Positions 45,650-56,199 of a stretch of DNA of 64,000 nucleotides are shown here, in pieces. How positions within the stretch are numbered: the first letter of the stretch is position 1; each line of letters opens with the position of its first letter. Source of the DNA: Cervus elaphus (lineage: Eukaryota; Chordata; Mammalia; Artiodactyla; Cervidae); NCBI RefSeq assembly GCF_910594005.1, contig NC_057818.1, forward strand, positions 52,712,001-52,776,000, written 5' to 3'. The translations under genes and the position numbers were made by a program. The notes beneath the pieces were generated by a model. It saw only the letters and a list, made by a program, of their open reading frames with translations. It had not been told where the DNA came from and did no database searches.

Positions 45650-46090
45650 TCTATTATATGAGGATGACATAATTTGCTCAATCTCTTATTCATGGAACTT
45701 TAGGTTGTCTGCAATTTTTATTATTGCAAATATTCTTAGAATATGCTCCCTTCTTTAAACCATCTTTTCCAACCCGTGCAATCATGTCTTAAAGACAAAT
45801 TCTGAGCAGCTGCATTAGTGGTTGAAAGATAATGCTCCTTATACACTTTGATACATATATATAAAATCCTCTTCAGAAATGTTACACTTTTTTTTTTCAC
45901 TAGCATATGGTAAGGATGCTAACTTCTTTCTATTCCCTTACTGACACTGAGTTTAGCTAATATTTCACTATTGCCCACCTGAATTGGTAAGAAAGTAATA
46001 CTTCAGGGATGGTTTTATTTGCATTTGAATGGCTGTTTCATATACAAACAATAACTAGTATGAAAATGTAATGTAAAAAAAAAAAAATTA
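45650..46090 (-). mobile_element. Possible ancient LINE 3' end
   Basis: TGGAACTTTAGGTTGTCTGC and GGATGGTTTTATTTGCATTTG are reminiscent of antisense old L1 3' sequence. Too diverged to assign by eye. Confidence 0.3.
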
Positions 46091-46094
46091 AAGG

Positions 46095-46225
46095 GACTTC
46101 CCTGGTGGTCCAGAGGTTAAGAATTCACTTTGCAATGCGCAGGGGTTTCAATCCCTGGTCAGGGAACTAAGATCCCATGGGCCACAACTAAGACCTGATG
46201 CAGACAAATAAATATTATTTTAAAA
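46095..46225 (+). mobile_element. CHR-type SINE
   Basis: Sense copy: GGGACTTCCCTGGTGGTCC, TTTCAATCCCTGGTCAGGG, GCAGACAAATAAATATT tail. Confidence 0.9.
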
Positions 46226-46554
46226 AGGAAAGAAAACTAGAGATTAAATATGATCAAAATAAACAAACAGATACAAAAATACATCATTATTGAAGATAAA
46301 GATACTGTAAAGGTATGTCCTCCTCCAAAATCCAGCTGTAATCCCAAACTGAATCACAGTTTTGGTAGGAACTTGACAAAATGAGCACCTTCTAAAAACC
46401 CATTATTAAACAAGATGCTGAGAAAGAGTGGTGTCTGCTTCTAATAATGAACACTTTGGCTTGGCCCTCTATAAGTTATTACTCACTTCTGTAAATGTTA
46501 GTTTTACTTAATTTAAAAAAATTGTATTTAAGGTGCAAGATGACAATCTTTTTT

Positions 46555-46810
46555 GCTACACATTATAGAGTTTCTCTACTGCATGGGATTTCTTATGGTA
46601 TAGACTGCACTTGTGGTCAACGTTTTACCACATGTACATCACTTGGAACACTTCTATGATGAATGGCTATTCTCACTGAAGAATTCCTACCTAGACCATT
46701 TAAATGTCTGCACTGCCACAAATTGGCACAAAGATTCAAAAGTTTTAAACTCTGAATTCTAAAGTTGCTTTCTTGTGTGGATGCTAGTGACTGTGAAGTT
46801 TGTTGCTATT
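46555..46810 (-). pseudogene. Decayed C2H2 finger array (about three finger units)
   Basis: Antisense of the finger/linker pattern is still legible: GAGTTTCTCTACTGCATGGG (linker), CGTTTTACCACATGTACATC (CxxC region), CTCACTGAAGAATTCC, CTTTCTTGTGTGGATGCTAG and GACTGTGAAGTTTGTTG (helix). No frame is open. It lies 3' of the ZNF285 pseudogene and has the same orientation, so it is either an older lost finger gene or a detached piece of one. Confidence 0.5.
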
Positions 46811-46864
46811 AAATATCTCTGTACTGCTCAGGACACCCTAAGAAATGTTGTAACAAATAAACTG

Positions 46865-48160
46865 CCAAAATCTCAGTCAGTTCAGTTCAGTTGCTCGGTT
46901 GCGTGGGACTCTTTGTGACCCCATGGACTGCAGCACACCAGGCCTCCCTGTCCATCACCAACTCCCGGAGTTTACTCAAACTCATGTCCATTGAGTCCGT
47001 GATGCCAACCATCTCATCCTCTGTCGACCCCTTCTCCTCACACCTTCAATCTTTCCCAGCATCAGGGTCTTTTCCAGTGAGTCAGTTCTTCGCATCAGGT
47101 GGCCAAAGTATTGGAATTTCAGCTTCAACATCAGTCCTTCCAATGAACACCCAGGACTGATCTCCTTTAGGATGGATTGGTTGGATGTCCTTGCAGTCCA
47201 AGGGACTCTCAAGAGTCTTCTCCAACACCACAGTTCAAAAGCATCAATTCTTCGGTGCTCAGCTTTCTTTATAGTCCAACTCACTTCCATACATGACTAC
47301 TAGAAAAACCATAGCTTTCACTAGCAAAGTAATGTCTCTGCTTTTTAATATGCTGTCTAGGTTGGCCATAACTTTTCTTCCAAGGAGTAAGCGTCTTTTA
47401 ATTTCATGGCTGCAGTCACCATCTGCAGTGATTTTGGAGCCCCCCAAAATAAAGTTGCTCAATGTTTCCATTGCTTCCCCATCTATTTGCCATGAAGTGA
47501 TGGGACCAGATGCCATGATCTTAGTTTTCTGAATGCTGAACTTTAAGCCAACTTTTTCACTCTCCTCTTTCACTTTCATCAAGAGGCTCTTTAGTTCCTC
47601 TTCACTTTCTGCCATAAGGGTGGTGTCATCTGCATATCTGAGGTTATTGATATTTCTCCTGGCAATCTTGATTCCAACTTGTGTTTCATCCAGCCCAGCA
47701 TTTCTCATGATGTACTCTGCATATAAGTTAAATAAGGAGGGTGACAATATACAGCCTTGACGTACTCCTTTACCAATTTGGAACCAGTCTGTTGGTTGCT
47801 TCCTGACCTGAATACATATATCTCAGGAGGCAGGTCAGGTGGTCTGGTATCCCTATCTCTTTAAGAATTTTCCACAGTTTGTTGTGATCCACACAGTCAA
47901 AGGCTTTGGCATAGTCAATAAAGCAGTAGATGTTTTTCTGGACTCTCTTGCTTTTTCGATGATCAAACAGATGTGGCAATTTCCTCTGCCTTCTCTAAAT
48001 CCAGCTTGAACATCTGAAAGTTCACAGTTCACATACTGTTGGAAGTCTGGCTTGGAGAATTTTGAGCATTACTTTGCTGGCGTGTGAAATGAGTGCAATT
48101 TTGTGGTAGTTTGAGCATTCTTTGCAATTGCCTTAAAATCTCAGTAGTGTAACACAGTAA
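46865..48160 (-). mobile_element. BovB LINE 3' portion with RT motifs
   Basis: The longest BovB piece here, antisense. 47979-47770 encodes FIDYAKAFDCVDH (RT motif A). 47747-47259 encodes NLRYADDTTLMAESEEELKS (motif C, YADD) and KIMASGPITSWQI. 47290-46982 encodes FELWCWRRLLRVPWTART. The three pieces are in different frames, so it is not functional. The end is CAGTTCAGTTCAGTTGCTCG at 46.88 kb. Confidence 0.95.
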
Positions 48161-49021
48161 ATGTTTATTTCGCATTAAAAAAAAATTCCAACACAGACAC
48201 CCAGTTTCCCCATCATTCCAGTTTGGAAGAAACAGCCTACAAGATCAGCACAAGTAAAGAAAAGCCTAGAGGACATCACAAGATGCTTTTGCAGAGGCCA
48301 GTCCAAGAAGTAGCCTAAATCACTTCTGCTCACACTCCACTGGTTAAAACGCAATCACATGGACCCATCCTTAACTGCAAGGCCTGCTGGGAAATGGAGT
48401 CCTTACTGTGTGCCAGTAAATAGAACCAGTAGGAATATGAATACATATCAGTGTCTCTGTCACACCCTTAAAATATCACTTCCATAGAGATTCTTGACTG
48501 TATGAAGAATCTAATGGATTTGAAAACCTGAGTATGGCCTAATTCTTACCATACTAATAACAGCTTTCATTTCTGAGCACTGTTTTGAATGTTCTTAGCA
48601 GAGAATACATTTCTAGAGGAGATTCTAAAAACAAACAAAAACAAAAGCAAAAACACCTACAGGTTTTGGCTGGACTGAAGTTCTTGCTGGCCCCATCCCA
48701 GTTAGAATTTCCTTCATGGGCACACCCATTAATGGAAATTTGACCTCTAACTACTGTCATTGCCACAAACAGCCCATTTGTCCAGAATCACTTTCTTGGC
48801 CTATGACAGCTGATGGGCATTTCAAGGAAGGTGTTGACAGCCACAGTAGTTTCCTGGAATGCCCTTAAGAAACATGTGCTCTAGTGCTGCATGCTGACAT
48901 CATGGGTGGCAGCGTCCCTGTCCTTTGCTCCTCCAGCCCTCCCAATGGCTGAGTAAGTGTCTATCATCTGGAACACCTAGAGTGGCTTCTGTTTTCCTCT
49001 CTGAACCCAGATTGGCTGCAT
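48161..49021. other. Spacer downstream of the ZNF285 pseudogene
   Basis: No supported gene. A ZNF143/THAP11-like site in minus orientation (CATTTCCCAGCAGGCC) lies near 48380-48396. Confidence 0.35.
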
Positions 49022-50660
49022 TTATAATGTTTCTGTCCTCCTGTGCAGTCTTAGCTGAGTAAGAAGGTCCAAGCTATATATTTCCTGAGCCTTGTCATGC
49101 TCATGACATGCATAGTCCATCTCATCCCTATGAACTCTCTAATGGGCAAGAAGATATGAGTTACAACTGATGCCCTCCCCACACTCCTTACACTAATAGG
49201 GCCTCTCTCCTGTGTGGACTCAGAGATGAACGTGAAGATCTGAGTTCCAACTGAAGCCCTTCCCACACTTGTCACATTTATATGGCTTCTCTTGGGTGTG
49301 ATCTCTCTGATGTAAGTGAACATAGGAGCTGTAACTGAAGCCCTTACTACACACTCGGCACGTGTAAGGCTTTCTCCTGTGTGAACTCTCTGACGAGTAT
49401 GCAGAACTGAGCTGCAGGCGAAAGCCTTCCTGCACACATCACACTTGTAGGGTTTCTCCCCAACGTGGACCCTCTAGTGAATGCGCAGGTGTGTGCTTTG
49501 GCTAAAGCTCTTACCACACTCATCACACCTGTAAGGCTTCTCCCCCGTGTGCAGCTTCTGGTGAACTTGGAGAACTGAGCTAGAACCAAAGCATTTTCCG
49601 CACTCGCTGCATTTGTAGGGTTTCTCCCCTGAGTGGACCTTCTGATGGACAAAAAGGTTGGAGCTCTGATCAAAGTCCTTCCCACACTCGGTGGGTGCCT
49701 TTTCCCACTGTGGACCCTCTGACGGATACACAGGAGTGACCCGAATCCGAACCCCTTCCCACACACATCACAGGTGTAGGGCATCTCCCCCGTGTGGACT
49801 CGGCGATGGTTGTGAAGACAGGAATTGCAACTGAAGCCTTTGCCACATTCCATGCATTTATAGGGCTTGTCTCCTGGAGGGCCACTGGGATTCCTAGGAA
49901 GGTCTGAGTTCTGTCTGCAGCCCTGAGCCCACTCTTGACCTTCACTTGTTTTCTCCCCTGAGAAATGGGTTTTATCATGAACAGTACGTTCTGAACTCTG
50001 GCTAAAGTCCATTCCACACAGATGGTGTTTATAAGATTTTCCTCCCGTGTTAGCACTGTGATGAACATGAGCATCATCTGTGAAGCCCATTCCAGAGTTA
50101 TTACATCTGAAAGCGTGCCACACTGCATGGACCATGTGACTGTGTTTGACTGTTGACTTTATAACCAAATGTCTCCCACAGTTGGTGTATCTACAAAGTT
50201 CCTCTCCTTTACATTCTTGGGAATCATCATAATCACGTAAGGTCTGAAAGGAAGCTGTCATCACACCAAGCACATCCATCCAGTTTCTCTTCCATCTGCT
50301 TTCTCCAAGGATTATGGGGCTCAGTCATTAGGTTGCCTTTCTTCCAAGATTCTCTGGTAAGGACCTGTGTCAGGCTTTTACAAGCTGTAATGTCTTGATT
50401 TTCTAAATAAATGGCATTTATTACATGGTTTTCATTTTCAGAAATCTGAAGAGACACTCCTGTCCACTCTTCACAGAGGGAAATGTCTCCTAAATACTGG
50501 GAACAATCTCCTTGCAGATTCATAATAACATAATCATGACTCACGATCAATTCGCTGATCCTTTGGTTCCAAATTTGCCAAAAGTAGAGCATTTCTGGTG
50601 AGAGGTGACTCAAGCCTTTTCCCCGAAGGTTCATAAGGTTAGGGTTTTAAATCCTGTCTT
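49022..50660 (-). pseudogene. ZNF285: ZNF285 finger exon, multiply disrupted
   Basis: Acceptor TTTCTTCTCATAG at 50661. An in-frame TAA at 50649-50647 falls five codons into the exon. The linker frame runs 50634-50233, then a frameshift near 50.25 kb moves to the frame of 50279, which carries degenerate fingers and CMECGKGFSCNSCLHNH. A second shift near 49.70 kb follows HSGK. Intact-looking fingers CSECGKCFGSSSVLQVH and CDECGKSFSQSTHLRIH are cut by a TAG at 49474. A one-base loss near 49.38 kb, a TGA at 49220 and two TAG codons near 49.19 and 49.14 kb follow. The ancestral stop is TAA at 49024-49022. About nine or ten finger positions can be traced. Confidence 0.85.
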
Positions 50661-50664
50661 CTAT

Positions 50665-52419
50665 GAGAAGAAAGAGAATTTGGCTAAGCAAACAAGTAGA
50701 TCATCTATCCAAATGCTCTGAGGATATGAAGCTGGGTGGGATGAGAAGTTGCCACTGGATCCTAGTTGTGTATGAAACAATTAGAAACCTAGTCATTCTA
50801 ATCTGTGAGCTGTCAATCAAAAACCACTGACTGCAGTTGCATCAAAAGAAATACTGGAAACAATTTATAAAGGAAGAAATTCACCTCTCTGCTATTAGAG
50901 TAGTCCATAAAAAGATTTTAGTCATTTTGCTAATTTGTTTTTAAGTAATGGATTTGATATCCATGACCTCTAAAGCCTGTAGTTTTTTCAGCAATATTTA
51001 AAAATAAATTTATCTAGAATAACTTTGCTTCCAAAATACACAAGCTTTTATAGTTTTTAAGCACATATTCCCTGTGAGACAACTTTAAAACTTAATAAAT
51101 CTCTGTGTGGGTACTTTTGTAAGAATTAGGTACATCTGTGAGGCTTTAAAGGGAGATGAACTTTTAAACAGTGTATATATTGAACCACACTGAAATGGAA
51201 AGCACCCTTTCTATACTTAAAATTTGTTGTTCATTGTGAATTCATTTTCAACATATTCTTGGTTATTGCTGTTTCTGACTGAAGGGGTGAGTATACATTA
51301 GAAAGAATCATCATAGCTACTACACCATGTGACTATTTATTTATTATATGATATGAAGTTAGAAGAACAAAAATATGTAAAAAACAAAAAACCCCAAACA
51401 TAAGAGGAAGGCTCCCATATGATTCATGTAGTATATATAATAATGGAGTTCTGGACATGGTGAGAGATATAAAGGACCACAGAGACCTTCCAGGATCCTG
51501 TGGAAGGTTGCAGAAACACACAGAGACCTTCCAGGATCCTGCAGAAGGTTGCAGAAACAAGCAACAAGTCCTCTCTCCTAACCATTCCTTTCCTTTACAT
51601 CAACTATTAAATGTGATAGAACTATCATGTATATTTGTGTACAACCTGCACAACTGTACACAGCCGGCCTACAGCTGCAGTGGGGATTGAAATGGGGATA
51701 ATATTGTGAAATATAAGACATCCTTTTTATTTTCCCGAGGTTCTCTGGCTTTGTGAAGAGACAAAATCCATCAAGACCCTGTAGTTGGTCACGGAAAAAA
51801 AAAAAAAAAAGACCCTATAGTCCAATTCCCACCTTCTCCCCTTTGAGGTTATTGCAGAATTTCTAACAGCAATGGCTAGGAGAATGGGCAGTGTGGAACT
51901 GTTCATAGCCTGGCACCCAGGGAAGCAAGATTGTATGAAACGTTCATAAGAAATAGAGGGTTGATGGTCACAACACCTTGGCACCCAAAAACAGGCTTCA
52001 CAAAGTGTCACACATCTCACCTGGACACTGCTTCTAGTTCAAGGTAATTTTCTGATTCATTTTATTGAGTGACTTTTGTTCATAAAGTGGTGTCAGAGGA
52101 AACAGGAACAGGCTTAAAGCAGTAGTTTTCCAACTGTTTGGACTGTATCCATAGCAAGAAAAGCATTTACACTGTGACCCAGTACCTACACAGAGACACA
52201 GACCAGAAACAAAAATACTGTGATCAGTTGAGACTTACCTTACCAAGTGCAATGTACTCTGATAAATCCTTTTGTATTCTAGTCCATGGATTTGTTTTGC
52301 TTTTTAAAAACTGCTAGCTATGACATGGTCACTTGATTTCAGGACTCACCAATGGGGTCAGTCCTGCACATTTAGGCCAAGGAGCCCTGTTTACAATCTA
52401 TGGACACAGCAGTACTTCA
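50665..52419. other. ZNF285 intron sequence, little recognised
   Basis: No KRAB-B exon, gene or RNA found. It contains one tandem duplication (51481-51562) and an A-run at 51796-51811. Confidence 0.4.
51481..51562. repeat. Tandem duplication, 41-bp unit x2
   Basis: AGAGACCTTCCAGGATCCTG begins at 51481 and again at 51522; the two units differ at only a few bases. Confidence 0.92.
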
Positions 52420-52620
52420 CGTCACCTGGTTATTACAAGCACACGGCTGAGGGTCAGACTGGGAGGTTCAAATCCTAGATCCTCTGACAAGCTGGGTGAT
52501 CCTGGGCAAGTTACTCGTCCACTCTGTGCCTCAGTTGTTTGCTCTGTAGAAGGGGGACAGTAAGAGCAACTATCTCATAAATTAAACTGAGGTCATAGAT
52601 AGCTGTATACAGGGCTCTAA
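52420..52620 (+). repeat. MIR
   Basis: Sense MIR with a good core: GGTTCAAATCCTAGATCC, CTGGGTGATCCTGGGCAAG, CTCTGTGCCTCAGTTG. Confidence 0.85.
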
Positions 52621-53168
52621 GAAATTGAAGCTAGGATAGATATTGATCAGCAAGAGAGCAAATAAGCGGATACTCATAGTGTACTGACTACCAACCAGAT
52701 CCTAAATTGGTTCCTTTAATACCAGTTTGTCCAAAACATTGGTTGAAAAAAAAGAAAACGAAAAACAAAAAAACAAAAAAGCCCACATTGGTTTTATTCT
52801 AGAGGCAACCAAGGGACCAAGGCCTTGGTAATGTGTGAACTTCCTCAGTCTTGTTCTGGAAAATATGAGGGAATGAGAGCCTAAACGTGTGATGAGATCA
52901 GCGTAGGCTTGCCAACTGCATTGGATGCCCGCAGGCACGGGGCACAGGGTGGGGGAGAGCTCCCTCACCCACCCACAACTCACAAGGGACCACCTGCTCA
53001 CAGTTATCTGCTAAAACTCATTAACTGCAGGTTGTCATTTGCATGTGTATCTCTTAGGAGGTTTCCCTTTGTGCTCCAACAGGAATATTCTATCCTGTTT
53101 GAAGCTGATCACTTGAGAAAATGGGACCAGTGGTTTGATGCTTAGTTACAGGGGCTTGTTGTCCTCAC

Positions 53169-53281
53169 CCACAGAGACCAGGTTCCTGAAGTTCTCCAGT
53201 ATCACGTCTTGGTACAGGTTGATCTGGGCAGAGTCCAAGAGTGCCAGCTCTTCCATGGCCACGTCCTTGAAGGTCAGTTTC
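53169..53281 (-). pseudogene. ZNF285: ZNF285 KRAB-A exon, damaged
   Basis: Splice sites remain (GTTTTAG acceptor, GTGG/GTGAGG donor) but the exon is 113 nt instead of 127. Two nucleotides are missing before TFKDVA, which shifts the frame after MIKLQ, and 12 nt are missing inside it, so TFKDVA runs directly into MEELALLD without the usual VVFT-type segment. The remainder, QINLYQDVILENFRNLVSV, is recognisable; MLE reads ILE. Confidence 0.85.
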
Positions 53282-53374
53282 CTAAAACATCAAGCACATG
53301 CCACATTCATCATCTGCACCACTGACTTCTGGAAGAAGAGCTAACTGGAAGCTGCTGTACCAATCATTAAGTTT

Positions 53375-53475
53375 TTACCTTTTTGCTCCAAATCCTCTTA
53401 GTTCCCTGACCAGGAATTGAACCTGGAGCCACAAGTTTGAAAGCATGGAATTCTAACCCCACCAAGGAATTCTCC
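53375..53475 (-). mobile_element. CHR-type SINE, partial
   Basis: Antisense: TTAGTTCCCTGACCAGGAATT, TTGAACCTGGAGCC, CACCAAGGAATTC. Confidence 0.75.
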
Positions 53476-53499
53476 AAACCCTTGCTTTTGTTTTTTATT

Positions 53500-53643
53500 T
53501 TTAAATATTTATGTATTTGGCTGCCTTTCAGCATGCTGGTTGCGCCACAGCATGTGGGATCTTAGTTCCCAGACCAGGGATTGAACCCACGTCCCCTGCA
53601 TTGCAAGGTGGATTCTTAACCACTGGATCACCAGGGAAGTCCC
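53500..53643 (-). mobile_element. CHR-type SINE
   Basis: Antisense: GCATGTGGGATCTTAGTTCC, CAGGGATTGAACCCACG, terminal CACCAGGGAAGTCCC. Confidence 0.9.
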
Positions 53644-53749
53644 TTACTCTTGATTTCTGTACTTATCTCTCATGGCCCAGGGACAAGCAGCTCATCGACT
53701 GGCACTGGTAAGCAAACTGAACTTGGGAGCAGCCCTGAACCAGACAGCC

Positions 53750-53860
53750 TGACATTTCTGAGCCTGTTTCTTAATTTCTCCAAAGGGAATAATAACACTA
53801 CCTCTCCCAGCTGTTATAAATAAGGTAAAGTGCCTACCACACAGAAGTCTCTCAAAAATT
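53750..53860 (+). repeat. MIR fragment
   Basis: GAGCCTGTTTCTTAATTTCTC, GGGAATAATAACACTACC, AAAGTGCCTACCACACAG. Confidence 0.7.
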
Positions 53861-53945
53861 GCTGACTTCCTTTTGGAAAATAGAGATATCCAGCTCCTCA
53901 GAATGGACATGGCATTTAAGAGAAAGAAAGGAAACTTCCGCTTAC

Positions 53946-53960
53946 CTGGAGCTTAATCAT
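53946..53960 (-). pseudogene. ZNF285: ZNF285 start exon (coding part)
   Basis: ATG at 53960 encodes MIKLQ and runs into a CAG/GTAAGC donor. A CTCTCTCTAAG acceptor lies about 14 nt upstream of the ATG. The element is still intact, but downstream damage makes it irrelevant for a full protein. Confidence 0.75.
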
Positions 53961-54227
53961 ACTGTCTTCCTCTTAGAGAGAGCAGGAGCCAGAGAAACCA
54001 GAACTGCAAAGAAGAGAGAATCCATGAGACCGGGGGTTTAACAATTGGTTCCTTCTGGGCTGGACAGTTTTCTCACACATTCTTTTTTTTTTTTCCAAGA
54101 TGTCTTTTCCTCTCGTCTCACTCTCACCAAACCAAATTCCTACCTCCTCAAACCTCCCGCCCACCAATCCCATCCCAGACACCTGTATAACTCCTATCTC
54201 TTTCCTCAAGCTTTTGGGTCAAACTGC

Positions 54228-54417
54228 CACATTTTTTTTTAATATTTATTTTTTTGGTTGTGCTGGGCCTTAGTTGTGGCACACGGGGTCTCCCGTCTTG
54301 ATTGCAGCATAGTTGTGGCATGTGGGAATCTGGTTCCCTGACAAGGAATCGAACCTGGGCCCCAGGAATTGTACTGGGAGCTTGGAGCCTTAGCTACTGG
54401 ACCACCAGGGAAATCCT
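54228..54417 (-). mobile_element. CHR-type SINE, long form
   Basis: Antisense: GTTGTGGCATGTGGGAATC, AAGGAATCGAACCTGGGCC, terminal GGACCACCAGGGAAATCC. Confidence 0.82.
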
Positions 54418-54539
54418 GCCATTAGGTTTTCAACATAATGAATTTGAGGGGGACACAAACATTCAGACTACGGCAGGTACCACTTCTATGACAGCATTAT
54501 ACTGCAGTGGCTTAATTGCCGTCTGCCTCTGTCTCTAAG

Positions 54540-55025
54540 CTCAGAGAGAGACAGGGACTGCATTCCCTCATGTAACACATATTTATTAAGTGCCTACTGG
54601 GTGCCAGGCAGTGATGTGGACACTGAAGATACCACAGTGATCAATGCTATGGAGCAGAAGATTAAAAAAGCAGGGAAGGGGGACTGGGAGTGAAACAGGG
54701 TGGTCAGGAAATGTCTCACTGAGGCGATACTTAATGAAGTAAGAGAGTGGGCAATGCAAGTGTGTGTACAGAGCATTCTAGACAGAGTAAATAGCACGTG
54801 CAAAGACCGTGAGGTGGCAGCATGCACATGGTTCAAGTGGAGTGAGCGTGGGAATGAGCAAGAGGGAAAGGAATGCAGGTAAAGGGAGCCAAGTGGCAGA
54901 TGCTGTAAGAGCACTTGAAGGTTTGGGCCGCTGGTCTCATTAGTTAGAAGTAATGGGAGGATTCTGAACGGAGGAGTGACATGACTTAACTTAGGTATTA
55001 GCAGGATCATGCTAGCTGGTGTGAT
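54540..55025. repeat. Ancient mammalian interspersed repeat, left part
   Basis: ACATATTTATTAAGTGCCTAC, CTGGGTGCCAGGCAGTGATG, GTGCAAAGACCGTGAGGTGG and GGAGGAGTGACATGAC are strings I recall from a mammal-wide old repeat, L2-like at its left. The family name is not secure. It continues at 55549 after an L1 insertion. The minus ORF 54594-55124 is a shadow. Confidence 0.55.
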
Positions 55026-55040
55026 GAATGGACTGCCAAT

Positions 55041-55388
55041 TGGGATTGACATATATATACTATTGATGCTATGTATGAAATGGACAACTAGTGAGACCCT
55101 ACTGTATAGCACAGGGAACTCCACTCAATGCTCTGTGTTGACCTAAATGGGAAGGAAATCCAAAAAAGAGGGGACATATGTACAGCTGATTCAGGGCTTC
55201 CCTGGTGGCTCAGACAGTAAAGAATCTGCCGTCTATGCAGGAGACCTGGGTTCCATCCCTCAGTTGGGAAGACCCCCTGGAGGAGGAAATGGCTGCCCAC
55301 TCCAATACTCTTGCCTGGAGAATTCCATGGACAGAGGAGCCTGGCAGGCTACAGTCCATAGAGTCACAAAGAGCCAGACACAACTGAG

Positions 55389-55425
<37 letters not shown>

Positions 55426-55533
55426 TAGCTGATTCATTTTGCTGTACAGTAGAAGCTAACAGGACATCGTAAAGTAACTATACTCCAAAAAAATGAACTT
55501 TAAACCCCCACAAAAACAGAACAGACATACAAA
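55041..55533 (+). mobile_element. L1 3' end with TSD, itself split by a Bov-tA
   Basis: L1 3' UTR strings (TGGACAACTAGTGAGACCC, CTGTATAGCACAGGGAACTC, CATTTTGCTGTACAGTAG) flanked by GAATGGACTGCCAAT (55026-55040) and GAATGGACTACCAAT (55534-55548). Confidence 0.88.
55194..55426 (+). mobile_element. Bov-tA SINE with (CA)n tail and TSD
   Basis: Complete sense copy ending in a CA repeat (about 55390-55422) and flanked by AGCTGATTCA at 55184-55193 and 55427-55436. Confidence 0.95.
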
Positions 55534-55548
55534 GAATGGACTACCAAT

Positions 55549-55870
55549 GGTTAGAAGGGGAGCAGGAGACTCATTAGGTGGTTTTCAGGGAATCCCAGTC
55601 AGAGATGATGGTGCCTTGGATCAGGGAAGTGGAGGTGGAGGTAGTGAGAAATGGCAGGGACTAAGATTTATACCGATGATCCGGCCAACAGGATCTGTTG
55701 ATGGTTTGCATGTGGGCAGAGAAAGGAAGACAGGAGAGGAATCTTCAGCCTCAGTTACTGCAAAGACGGAGTTGCCCTTGACAGAGATGAGGATGTCCAT
55801 AGGAGGGACAGGTTTTGTAGGGAGGATCAGAAGTTCAGTTTGGGCAATAATAGGTTTGAGATGTTGAAAA
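55549..55870. repeat. Ancient mammalian interspersed repeat, right part
   Basis: Resumes collinearly: GCAGGAGACTCATTAGGTGG, AGAGATGATGGTGCCTTGG, GAAGTGGAGGTGGAGG, CAGTTTGGGCAATAATAGG. The plus ORF at 55493-55867 lies across it and is not a gene. Confidence 0.55.
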
Positions 55871-56199
55871 AGACACCAATATTCACTATTCAGAGATAGA
55901 AATATTTACTATTCAGAGATAGAAATATTCAATATTCAGAGATAAAAATGAAAAATTGTCCCATTTACAAGGGACAAAAGATATAAATGACCAATGAATC
56001 ACCTTCACTAAGAAAGGAAGAAAACTACAGAATTTTATTGAAAGGCCTGAAACTCTGCACCTCGGAGCTCACAGGGACTCCCAGGGCATTGGGGTCTAGT
56101 CTGAGGGGGGATTTCCAAGGTCTGGCCCCACAGACTATGTGCAACTAAGAGGAAAATCCAACCTTCCTATGCTTCAGGCATTTCCTAGCTAGTTAAGTG

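Larger units (their letters stand above)
49022..53960 (-). pseudogene. ZNF285: ZNF285 orthologue, pseudogenised KRAB zinc-finger gene
   Basis: The exon plan is conserved: start exon 53960-53946, KRAB-A 53281-53169, finger exon 50660-49022, and non-coding exon 1 with a donor at 57468/57467. I saw no KRAB-B exon, and my recollection is that human ZNF285 also lacks one. The identity comes from the linker (EEWTGVSLQISENENHV, ITACKSLTQVL) and from the gene lying directly upstream of ZNF112 in the same orientation, as in human. KRAB-A has lost 14 nt. The finger exon has a stop in its fifth codon, at least three frameshifts and at least four further stops. No long product is possible. Confidence 0.8.

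Noticed and set aside
47259..47747. Possible active BovB reverse transcriptase
   Set aside because: The YADD-containing frame is only about 160 codons, and motif A lies in a different frame; 5' truncation and frameshifts exclude activity.
50660..53160. Search for a KRAB-B exon in ZNF285
   Set aside because: No QLE-x-E type exon with splice sites was found; absence agrees with my recollection of human ZNF285.
54594..55124. 176-residue minus ORF
   Set aside because: It lies antisense to an ancient interspersed repeat and crosses into an L1 insertion; no domain.
55388..55424. Regular repeat considered as a CRISPR-like or satellite array
   Set aside because: It is a simple CA dinucleotide tail of a SINE, with no spacers.
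55493..55867. 124-residue plus ORF
   Set aside because: It lies over the L1 end and ancient repeat and is low-complexity Gly/Arg-rich; not a gene.
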